The notes under the pieces: generated by a model | Told to the model about the DNA's origin: nothing | What the model saw: the letters and a program-made list of their open reading frames with translations, nothing else | The model's database searches: none | From: an uncultured Bacilli bacterium | Lineage (GTDB): Bacteria; Bacillota_I; Bacilli_A; RF39; UBA660 | Assembly (NCBI GenBank): GCA_944359055.1 | Contig: CALVSO010000006.1 | Span: forward strand, 1 to 64,000 | Direction: 5' to 3' | DNA length: 64,000 bases | Made by a program: the position numbers and the translations under genes | Part shown: positions 44,792 to 53,336 of the stretch, one piece after another | How the letters are laid out: each line of letters starts with the position of its first letter | How positions within the stretch are numbered: position 1 is the stretch's first letter

Positions 44792-45459
44792 GAGGTAAAA
44801 TAATTGTTATTGAAGGAACTGATTGTTCAGGAAAAGAAACACAAAGTAAAAGGTTAATTGAAAGAATACCAAATTTAAAATATTTTTCATTTCCTAATTA
44901 CGATTCTCCAACTGGTAAGATTGTAGGCGGCCCTTATTTAGGAAAATCTTATATATGTGATGGTTGGTTTAAAGAAGGTGCTGATGCGGTTAATCCTAAA
45001 ATAGCATCTCTTTATTACGCAGCTGATAGAAAATATAATATTGATAAAATTAATCAAATGTTAGATGACGGGTACAATGTTATATTAGATAGATATGTAT
45101 ATTCTAATATGGCTCATCAAGGCGGCAAAATAAAAGACGCTAATGAAAGACATAAAATGTATAAATGGTTAGAACAATTAGAATTTGAATTATTAGAACT
45201 ACCACAACCAGATATTAAAATATTTTTATATGTTCCATTAGAAGTCTCTATGGAAATAAGAAAAAATAGAACTGAATCTTTTGATCAACATGAATCTAAT
45301 TTAGAACATTTAAAACATGCCGAAAATGCTTATTTGGAAATAGCACAGTTATATAATTTTATTAAAATAGATTGTACATTTGATAATAAAATGTTATCTA
45401 TAGAAGAAATAAATGAAATTATATATCAACATATTGTAGGAAAACAAAAGACTTTGTAA
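44788..45459 (+). CDS. tmk: Thymidylate kinase
   Basis: The 223-aa protein has a P-loop EGTDCSGKETQ, DRYVYSNMAHQGG (the DRY/S motif) and an LID-like region RKNRTESFDQHE. It phosphorylates dTMP, the product of the upstream ThyX, whose stop it overlaps (ATGA). Segments around residues 50-75 are longer than in the E. coli enzyme. Confidence 0.92.
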   Translation: MRGKIIVIEGTDCSGKETQSKRLIERIPNLKYFSFPNYDSPTGKIVGGPYLGKSYICDGWFKEGADAVNPKIASLYYAADRKYNIDKINQMLDDGYNVILDRYVYSNMAHQGGKIKDANERHKMYKWLEQLEFELLELPQPDIKIFLYVPLEVSMEIRKNRTESFDQHESNLEHLKHAENAYLEIAQLYNFIKIDCTFDNKMLSIEEINEIIYQHIVGKQKTL

Positions 45460-45476
45460 AATTCAAAGTTTTTTTC
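45451..45476 (+). terminator. Terminator of thyX-tmk
   Basis: ACTTTG/CAAAGT stem, 7-nt loop, eight T. Confidence 0.75.
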
Positions 45477-45499
45477 ATATTATTTAAATAGGTGATATC

Positions 45500-46141
45500 T
45501 TGAATATAATTTCTCATAGGGGATCAAATGTAAGTAAATATAAAAAAAATACGAAACAAGCATTACTAACAGCAATCAATTTAGACTTTATCGATGGAAT
45601 TGAATTTGATGTAAGAATAACTAAAGATAAGAAAATAGTAATAGTTCATGATCCTATTATTAATTTAGTTAGTAATGGCAGTGGATTAGTTAAAAAATTA
45701 AAATATAAAAAATTATTAAAATATAATTTTGGTACAAAAGAAAATCCTAGTAAAATATGTTTATTAAAAGAATTACTAGACAATATAAAAAATAATAAAA
45801 AAATATTAATTGAATTAAAAGAAGAAAGCAATAATTTTAAAGAATTTGTTGATATTGTTTATAATATTATAAAAAAATATAAATTAAATATTTATATAGC
45901 AAGTTTTAATTATGAACTAATCAAATATTTTAGTAACAAATATAATAAATGTGGATTAATAATAGGTAATGGTATAAATTTAGAAAGAAAATATAATAAT
46001 TTTGACTACAATATTTTAAGTTATAAACATAGGAAAATATATAATAAAAAAGAAACATTTCTATGGACAATTAATGAATATAAAGATGATTTAAATAATT
46101 ATAATATTATTACTGATAACCCTTATTTATTTAAAAACTAA
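45500..46141 (+). CDS. Glycerophosphodiester phosphodiesterase
   Basis: The 213-aa GDPD has the catalytic ISHRG near the start, GIEFDVRITKDKKIVIVHDP (E-x-D and H of the TIM barrel) and LIELKEE. It hydrolyses glycerophosphodiesters to glycerol-3-phosphate. The start is TTG 45500 with SD AGGTGAT; no ATG is nearby. The HRG-x-x-x-x-x-EN motif is degenerate at EN (KKNT). It converges with, and overlaps by 15 nt, the UPF0316 gene. Confidence 0.87.
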   Translation: MNIISHRGSNVSKYKKNTKQALLTAINLDFIDGIEFDVRITKDKKIVIVHDPIINLVSNGSGLVKKLKYKKLLKYNFGTKENPSKICLLKELLDNIKNNKKILIELKEESNNFKEFVDIVYNIIKKYKLNIYIASFNYELIKYFSNKYNKCGLIIGNGINLERKYNNFDYNILSYKHRKIYNKKETFLWTINEYKDDLNNYNIITDNPYLFKN

Positions 46142-46570
46142 TTGTTTGGCCGATTCAGATATTATTATAGCTTTATTATCAATAGTTAATATTTTATCGA
46201 TTATTTCTTTTCTTTTTTTTCTTTTAACCATAATCATTAAAATATCTTTATTTATTAAATAAGTATTTTCTAATTTACTTATTTTTTTATATTTTTTACT
46301 TACTACAAACAACATGTTATTTCCTAACGCAATTTTTTCTTCTAATATAGATCCTATATAACTACCAATTAAAGAACCAATCGCAAATATTAATATTTTA
46401 TATATATTATTATTTAGTACAACTAAACTAGTTGATATGATCCAAATAAAAGATAAGATAAAATTTAATATTGCACCTTCTATTTTTTTTCCATTTGAAA
46501 CAATTATCATTCTTAAAGTTCCAATACTATTTTCTAATATTTTGCAAATAAATATATATAAATATATCAT
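46127..46570 (-). CDS. UPF0316 (DUF5698) membrane protein
   Basis: The 147-aa protein has about three spans and the family start ENSIGTLRMIIVSNGKK, then SLIGSYIGSILEEKIALG and a C-terminal DUF2179-like domain. Function unknown. I prefer ATG 46570 (GGTGA 5 nt upstream on the minus strand) to the in-frame ATG at 46582. Its end overlaps the GDPD gene tail-to-tail. Confidence 0.85.
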   Translation of the reverse strand: MIYLYIFICKILENSIGTLRMIIVSNGKKIEGAILNFILSFIWIISTSLVVLNNNIYKILIFAIGSLIGSYIGSILEEKIALGNNMLFVVSKKYKKISKLENTYLINKDILMIMVKRKKRKEIIDKILTIDNKAIIISESAKQLVFK

Positions 46571-46612
46571 ATAATTCACCATTATTAGTATGATTATTTT
46601 AAATTAAATTAT

Positions 46613-46640
46613 TGCATTAAAATTATTTATAGTTTATAAT
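46613..46640 (+). promoter_or_regulatory. SigA promoter of the large prepilin-type gene
   Basis: TTGCAT (46613-46618), 16-nt spacer, TATAAT (46635-46640). SD AGGTGATG begins 7 nt later and ATG is at 46657. Confidence 0.7.
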
Positions 46641-46656
46641 TATCATAGGTGATGAT

Positions 46657-48318
46657 ATGAAAAAAGGTTTTACATTAGTAGAATTGATTGCTGTTATAAT
46701 TATAATAGGTATTATAGCTATGATAACTTTTCCTATTGTTAACAATTCGATTCAAAAAAGCAAAGAAAAAGCTTTAGAAAGAACAATAGATAATATTATT
46801 TCTGCTTCATATAATTATAGTATTAAAAATGATTTGGGAGAATATCATTATGATAAACCATTAGATATTAAAACTTTAATAGATAGTGGATATTTGGAAG
46901 ATAAAGCTATAAATCCTGTGAATAATGAAGAATTGGAGGGCTGTGTTTTATATCGATGGGATGAATCTAATAATCAGTATGAATTTAAATATGATATAGA
47001 ATGTAAGTATGATACAGATCCAACAATAACTTTGTCATATGATAGTAGTTTAATTAATTCATATGGATTAGTAAAAGAAAATATGCCTGTAACATTATCA
47101 GGTAATGGAACTATAAAATATTGTATAAGTGATAAAGAATGTGAGCCAAATGAAATTGCTGGAGAAAATATGTATACTAAGTTTTTAACTAATGATGGTA
47201 TAAATTATATATGTGCTTTAACTTCAAATAGTATAGGTGATAGTGAAACAAAATGTGCTAATTTTAAGATAGATAAAACTATTCCGATAATAAATAGTGT
47301 TGTAAAGACGAGCGATGAAAATACAAGTATTAGTATACAGGTTACGGCAAGCGACGCAAATGGAATACAAAAATATTATTATAGTATAAATAATGGAGAA
47401 TATGTATCTACGACAAAAAATAATTATATATTTACAGGATTAGCCAAAGGAACAAATTATGTAATAAAAGTTTATGTAGAAGATAAAGCAGGAAACGTTT
47501 CTTCAATATCGCAAAACACATATAAGACAAAAAATACATTAGGAATAGCAGGAGAATATCTATTAGCAAATCCAACAACTGGATTAAATAAAACAATGCA
47601 AGGGGGATTATATAGATATCAAGGAACAACCGTTAATAATTATATTTGTTTTGGGACAAGTGATAAATCAACCTGCACAGGAAATACAGACAGATATATG
47701 TATAGAATAATTGGTATAAATTCTAACAAACAGTTAAAACTTTTAAAAAAAGAAGCATTGAATAGTGCAATGCCATGGTATGGTAATGCAACATATAACA
47801 CAATATGGCCAAATTCAACAATATACTCAAATATTAATGGAAGTAGTTTTTTAAATAGTTCTACATATGTACCATCAGGTTGGAGCAGTAAAATAGCAAC
47901 AACAATATGGAAATATGGAGATCATGGAAACGTAAATTTAACAGCTTCAGCATTATATTCGGTAGAAAACAGTTGGGGTAGTACAGTATCAGCAAAAATT
48001 GGACTAATGTACGCACATGATTTTTATTATGGTATGAGTGGAAATAATAATTGTTATACAAATAGAAGTGCTTGTAAATCAAGTTGGATAAACTTATCCA
48101 AAAATGACAGTGGAGCACCAAATAATGGGGAGAGAACTATGTCTAGGGCAGGATATGCTGGTGATGCTTATGCTGCATGGTATATATTGTATGACGGATG
48201 GGTTTATTGGCATGATATTAATATTTATCTTTCGATTCGTCCTGTTTTTTACTTAATATATGATGTTGAGATTATTTCTGGAACTGGAACAGCTAGTGAT
48301 CCGTTTATTATTGAATAA
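46657..48318 (+). CDS. Large prepilin-type surface protein with C-terminal lectin-like domain
   Basis: The 553-aa protein has a class III signal MKKG/FTLVELIAVIIIIGI, then a pilin-like domain to about residue 125 with Cys pairs. Ig/fibronectin-type III-like beta domains span about 128-295 (SIQVTASDANGIQKYYYSIN, KVYVEDKAGNVSS). The C-terminal domain of about 250 residues is rich in Tyr/Trp/Asn (NTDRYMYRIIGINSNKQLKL, ending YLSIRPVFYLIYDV). That last part recalls the FGE/C-type-lectin-like domains of gut Firmicutes surface proteins. Codon use shifts between about 47290 and 48120, suggesting a mosaic gene. It has its own promoter and terminator. Confidence 0.8.
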   Translation: MKKGFTLVELIAVIIIIGIIAMITFPIVNNSIQKSKEKALERTIDNIISASYNYSIKNDLGEYHYDKPLDIKTLIDSGYLEDKAINPVNNEELEGCVLYRWDESNNQYEFKYDIECKYDTDPTITLSYDSSLINSYGLVKENMPVTLSGNGTIKYCISDKECEPNEIAGENMYTKFLTNDGINYICALTSNSIGDSETKCANFKIDKTIPIINSVVKTSDENTSISIQVTASDANGIQKYYYSINNGEYVSTTKNNYIFTGLAKGTNYVIKVYVEDKAGNVSSISQNTYKTKNTLGIAGEYLLANPTTGLNKTMQGGLYRYQGTTVNNYICFGTSDKSTCTGNTDRYMYRIIGINSNKQLKLLKKEALNSAMPWYGNATYNTIWPNSTIYSNINGSSFLNSSTYVPSGWSSKIATTIWKYGDHGNVNLTASALYSVENSWGSTVSAKIGLMYAHDFYYGMSGNNNCYTNRSACKSSWINLSKNDSGAPNNGERTMSRAGYAGDAYAAWYILYDGWVYWHDINIYLSIRPVFYLIYDVEIISGTGTASDPFIIE

Positions 48319-48331
48319 TAATTAATTAAAG

Positions 48332-48360
48332 TGCATATTTATATGGATATGCATTTTTTT
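48332..48360 (+). terminator. Terminator of the large prepilin-type gene
   Basis: TGCATAT/ATATGCA stem, 8-nt loop, seven T. Confidence 0.88.
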
Positions 48361-48382
48361 GATAAAAATATTGAAATGTAAG

Positions 48383-48417
48383 ACTTATTTCTGAAAAATG
48401 TAATAAAAAGCGGAAAT
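48383..48417 (+). repeat. Solo IS-end relic resembling the right end of the adjacent IS30
   Basis: ACTTATTTC, then an A/T-rich block, then TAATAAAAAGCGGAAAT, in the same orientation as the right end of the IS at 49706-49738 (ACTTATTTCAG...ATTAAAAACGGAAAT). It suggests a decayed earlier element beside the present one. Confidence 0.5.
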
Positions 48418-48520
48418 ACGTCTTTAAAGTTATATAAGTATAATTAAATTATTGCATGCCAAAATTACGGAGGTTATTTCCGTTTTTAAAACTTATTGCA
48501 GTTTTATATGTTTCCTTGCC

Positions 48521-48558
48521 ATAAACTATTTTAACAGGTACCTGTTAAAATAGTTTAT
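48521..48558. repeat. 38-bp perfect palindrome at the transposase 3' end
   Basis: Two 19-bp arms centred on GGTACC (48537-48542) with no loop. It covers the last codons and stop of the transposase. No T-run follows on either strand, so it is not a typical terminator. Confidence 0.9.
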
Positions 48559-49657
48559 TAAATAAATCTTCATCAAATACTTTTATAAAAGCATCTTTTG
48601 GTGTATTACCATCTAATGAACGTAATGGTTTATTAAGAATAATTTTATTAATAATTACTATATCGTTATTTGAATATTTATCTATAGATTTTCCTTTTGG
48701 AAAAAATAATCTTAGTTGTTTGTTCATATTTTCAACATTAGGTTTTTGATTAGATACATATGGATCACAAAAGAACAGTTTACATCTTTCTTCTTTTGTC
48801 TTTTTAGAAAAGCAAATACCATTAATATCGGAAAAATTAGGGTCTCTATCTGTTAATATAACAGGTATTAATTTTTTAAATGCATCTATTCCTATTTTAT
48901 CCTCTAAACTATCAAAAAAGTTAACAACTTTTTCAGAATTAGTATTTTTAATAATATTTAATAAAGAGAATTGCAAAATAGGTAATAAAAATGTTAAAAT
49001 ATTATTGTTATCTGACCTAATAGCTCCAAGAAAGTCTAGCTGCCAAACATAGATTTCTGGATGTTGATAAATATAGGCAAGATAATCAAGATAAGTATGA
49101 TCAGTTCTGTCAATTTTGTTATTTTCAGAATATTCATACTTTTTATTATGTTTTCTTTTTTTATATGTAACAGCATAAGGCAAATCGATTCTTTTAGTAG
49201 TTAAATAGCCTTTATTGATATATCCATATAAAGTAGAAATAGATTTTTTAATCGTTTCATTATTTTCTACTTTAATTTGATAAATAGATTTACTATCTTC
49301 AACACCCTTTTTAATAATAGTATCTAACTGTTTAAATTCATCAGAATCAATATCAATACCTCGTCTAGAATTAATTAAATTATAATTAGCTTTTTGTTGA
49401 GCACTAGAAGCGTCATATCTATATTTAGTAAATGGACAATTATTGTATCTTTTGTTACATCCAGTACATACATAAGGCCATCTTTGAGTTCTTTTACAAG
49501 TATTTTTTAATCCAATAGAAGTTTCTATTCTATTTCTTTTAACTTCTTTTGATACACTAGTAGGATCAATTTGTAAATTTTCACCAATTATCTTCAATTT
49601 ATAATTATTAGTAATTCCAGATGAAATAACTTTTCTTTGATGTTTCCATTGTTTCAT
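48545..49657 (-). CDS. IS30-family transposase
   Basis: The 370-aa protein has an N-terminal HTH, a Cys-rich stretch typical of IS30 (CKRTQRWPYVCTGC then NCPF) and the DDE catalytic core: WQLDFLG, VILTDRDPNF and PNVENMNKQLRLFFPKG. The start at 49657 (ATG, SD GGAGAA) gives normal IS30 length; the frame stays open 36 codons upstream without an SD. It appears intact. Confidence 0.88.
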   Translation of the reverse strand: MKQWKHQRKVISSGITNNYKLKIIGENLQIDPTSVSKEVKRNRIETSIGLKNTCKRTQRWPYVCTGCNKRYNNCPFTKYRYDASSAQQKANYNLINSRRGIDIDSDEFKQLDTIIKKGVEDSKSIYQIKVENNETIKKSISTLYGYINKGYLTTKRIDLPYAVTYKKRKHNKKYEYSENNKIDRTDHTYLDYLAYIYQHPEIYVWQLDFLGAIRSDNNNILTFLLPILQFSLLNIIKNTNSEKVVNFFDSLEDKIGIDAFKKLIPVILTDRDPNFSDINGICFSKKTKEERCKLFFCDPYVSNQKPNVENMNKQLRLFFPKGKSIDKYSNNDIVIINKIILNKPLRSLDGNTPKDAFIKVFDEDLFNKLF

Positions 49658-49768
49658 TTTTTTATTCTCCTTTCCTGCAAGGAAACATAAATATATTATA
49701 ACAAAACTTATTTCAGTTTTTTTATTAAAAACGGAAATCCAAATTAAATTTAACAAAAGTTTCATTTT

Positions 49769-49795
49769 TTAGCACTCATATATTGACAATGCTAA
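49769..49795 (+). promoter_or_regulatory. CIRCE operator 1 of the hrcA operon
   Basis: TTAGCACTC, 9-nt spacer, CAATGCTAA. The left half is perfect and the right half has two mismatches to GAGTGCTAA. It overlaps the -35 box. Confidence 0.85.
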
Positions 49796-49811
49796 CATAT
49801 AATAGTATAAT
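49783..49811 (+). promoter_or_regulatory. SigA promoter of hrcA
   Basis: TTGACA (49783-49788), 17-nt spacer, TATAAT (49806-49811): a perfect consensus promoter between two CIRCE sites. Confidence 0.92.
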
Positions 49812-49814
49812 GAA

Positions 49815-49841
49815 ATAGCAGTTAAGAAAATAGACTGCTAA
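49815..49841 (+). promoter_or_regulatory. CIRCE-like operator 2
   Basis: ATAGCAGTT, 9-nt spacer, GACTGCTAA has exactly the 9-9-9 geometry of CIRCE, with three and one mismatches in the halves but 7-bp internal dyad symmetry (TAGCAGT/ACTGCTA). It lies at the predicted transcription start. Confidence 0.6.
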
Positions 49842-49854
49842 AAGGTGGTGATTT

Positions 49855-50847
49855 ATGTTAAATGATAGACAAACTAAATTACTAAAAATAATTGTAGAAG
49901 ATTATGTTAAAACTGCTAGGCCAGTAAGTTCTAAAGCGATATGTGATATTTTAAATTGTTCAAGTGCAACAATAAGAAATGAAATGAGTTATTTAGAAGA
50001 AACTGGATTGTTAGAAAAAACACATATATCTTCAGGTAGAGTACCTAGTGAAAAAGGATATAGATATTATGTTGATCATATTTTAGAACCTAGAGAGTTA
50101 AATGGTGAAGATATGCTAAGATTACAAACAATTGTTAACAATTCATCATTAATGTTAGATGATTATATATCTAAAAGTATGGAAATAGTATCGGAGATGA
50201 CTAATTTAACAGCAATAGTCCTAGGTAAATCTTCTAAAGATAATTGTGTTAGTAAAGTAGAAGTTGTCCCTATTAATGAACATAATTTAATTGCTATTGT
50301 TATAACAGATAAAGGTCATGTTGAACATAAAAATTTAACTATTAAAGAAAATGTATCAATGAATGATATTAAACAGACCGTAGATTTGATTAATAAAATG
50401 ATTATTGGTACACAATTAAATGAAGTAGGTAAAATATTAGAGTATGAAGTAAAACCTATTATTGCTAGATATGTTAAACAACATGAAGTATTATATAATG
50501 CTTTTTATACAGCATTTACCGATTTTGCTAAAGAATCTGTTACAATGACTGGTAGAAAAAATATGTTAATGCAACCTGAATTTAATAATGCCGATAAAAT
50601 AAGAGATATTATTAGTAAATTTGAAGATAAAGAAATAGTTGACAAAATTGAAGAAAACGATAATGGTATTAATATATATATTGGTAGTGAAACAGAATTT
50701 GATGATGATGTAACAATAGTTAAAATGAAATATGAAGCAAATGGTGAAGAAGGAACTATTGCTTTGGTAGGACCAAAAAGAATGGAATATGATAAAGTTG
50801 TTGCTTTATTAGAATATATTAAAGAAAATATGAAAGAAGGTAAATAA
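49855..50847 (+). CDS. hrcA: Heat-shock repressor HrcA
   Basis: The 330-aa protein has an N-terminal winged helix (LLKIIVEDYVKTARPVSSKAI, SSATIRNEMSYLEETGLLEKTHISSGRVPSEKGYRYYVD in spirit), a GAF-like middle and the typical C-terminus (VALLEYIKENM). It represses its own operon at CIRCE. grpE starts 1 nt after its stop. Confidence 0.97.
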   Translation: MLNDRQTKLLKIIVEDYVKTARPVSSKAICDILNCSSATIRNEMSYLEETGLLEKTHISSGRVPSEKGYRYYVDHILEPRELNGEDMLRLQTIVNNSSLMLDDYISKSMEIVSEMTNLTAIVLGKSSKDNCVSKVEVVPINEHNLIAIVITDKGHVEHKNLTIKENVSMNDIKQTVDLINKMIIGTQLNEVGKILEYEVKPIIARYVKQHEVLYNAFYTAFTDFAKESVTMTGRKNMLMQPEFNNADKIRDIISKFEDKEIVDKIEENDNGINIYIGSETEFDDDVTIVKMKYEANGEEGTIALVGPKRMEYDKVVALLEYIKENMKEGK

Positions 50848-50848
50848 A

Positions 50849-51460
50849 ATGGAAGAAGAAAAAAAACATCCAGAACATGAAAATCATAAACATCATGAAC
50901 ATAAACATGAAGAATGTAAATGTCATGAACATCATGAACACAAACATGAAGAATGCAAATGTCATGAACCTCATGAACACAAACATGAAGAATGCAAATG
51001 CCATGATCATCCAGAACCACCTCATGAAAAAAGAATTAAAGAATTAGAAGATAGTTTATTAAGAAGTAAAGCTGAATTTATAAATTATCGTAAAAGATTA
51101 GAAGAAGAACAATCAAGATTATTAAAATATTGTAATGAAGATTTAATAAAAGAAACATTACCTATTTTAGATAATTTTGAAAGAGCTATTAAAATGGATG
51201 ATAAAAATCTAGATGATGAAGTATCTAAATTCTTATCAGGATTTAAAATGATTTATTGTAATTTAGTAAACATTTTAAAAAATTATGGTGTCATTGAAAT
51301 AGATGGCAACAATAAACCTTTTGATCCAACATATCATGAAGCTATTATGACTGAGAAACGTGATGGTGTTGAATCAGGTATGGTACTTGAAGTACTACAA
51401 AAAGGTTATATTTTAAAAGATAGAGTTATTAGACCAGCAATGGTTAAAGTTAGTGAATAA
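50849..51460 (+). CDS. grpE: GrpE nucleotide exchange factor with His/Cys-rich N-terminal tail
   Basis: The 203-aa protein has an unusual N-terminus: residues 7-59 hold 19 His and 6 Cys, including three 13-residue repeats of the type HEHKHEECKCHEP (residues 16-54). The normal GrpE follows: coiled coil (KRIKELEDSLLRSKAEFINYRKRL) and C-terminal beta domain (FDPTYHEAIMTEK, GYILKDRVIRPAMVKVSE). GrpE releases ADP from DnaK. The tail looks like a metal-binding extension; normal GrpE tails are acidic and disordered. It is 1 nt behind hrcA and 16 nt before dnaK. Confidence 0.95.
   Translation: MEEEKKHPEHENHKHHEHKHEECKCHEHHEHKHEECKCHEPHEHKHEECKCHDHPEPPHEKRIKELEDSLLRSKAEFINYRKRLEEEQSRLLKYCNEDLIKETLPILDNFERAIKMDDKNLDDEVSKFLSGFKMIYCNLVNILKNYGVIEIDGNNKPFDPTYHEAIMTEKRDGVESGMVLEVLQKGYILKDRVIRPAMVKVSE
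50894..51010 (+). repeat. 39-bp tandem repeat encoding the His/Cys tail of GrpE
   Basis: Three in-frame copies starting at 50894, 50933 and 50972, nearly identical at DNA level, each encoding H-E-H-K-H-E-E-C-K-C-H plus two residues. Confidence 0.9.
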
Positions 51461-51470
51461 GGAAAGGTGA

Positions 51471-53291
<1,821 letters not shown>

Positions 53292-53293
53292 GG

Positions 53294-53316
53294 AAGTTCT
53301 AGGTCATCTAGAACTT
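53294..53316 (+). promoter_or_regulatory. mRNA hairpin between dnaK and pepF
   Basis: AAGTTCTAG/CTAGAACTT stem, 5-nt loop, without a T-run. More likely an RNA-stability or processing hairpin or a partial attenuator than a full terminator. Confidence 0.55.
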
Positions 53317-53336
53317 TCTAGTGTAAAGGAGAATAT

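Larger units (their letters stand above)
48476..49738 (-). mobile_element. IS30-family insertion sequence, about 1.26 kb
   Basis: One transposase gene lies between inverted ends ATTTCCGTTTTTAA (48476-48489 and, inverted, 49725-49738), with inner inverted copies of ATGTTTCCTTGC (48509-48520 and near 49680). No clear target duplication is seen at these boundaries. The element lies 30 bp upstream of the CIRCE operator of hrcA and transcribes away from it. Confidence 0.8.

Noticed and set aside
46657-49738. Diversity-generating retroelement around the lectin-like C-terminus
   Set aside because: No reverse transcriptase, no template repeat and no adenine-biased variable copy is visible; the neighbouring element is an IS30.
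50505-51025. Minus-strand open frames opposite hrcA/grpE (171 aa and 68 aa)
   Set aside because: They are shadows of the His-rich GrpE repeat and hrcA, with no SD or promoter.
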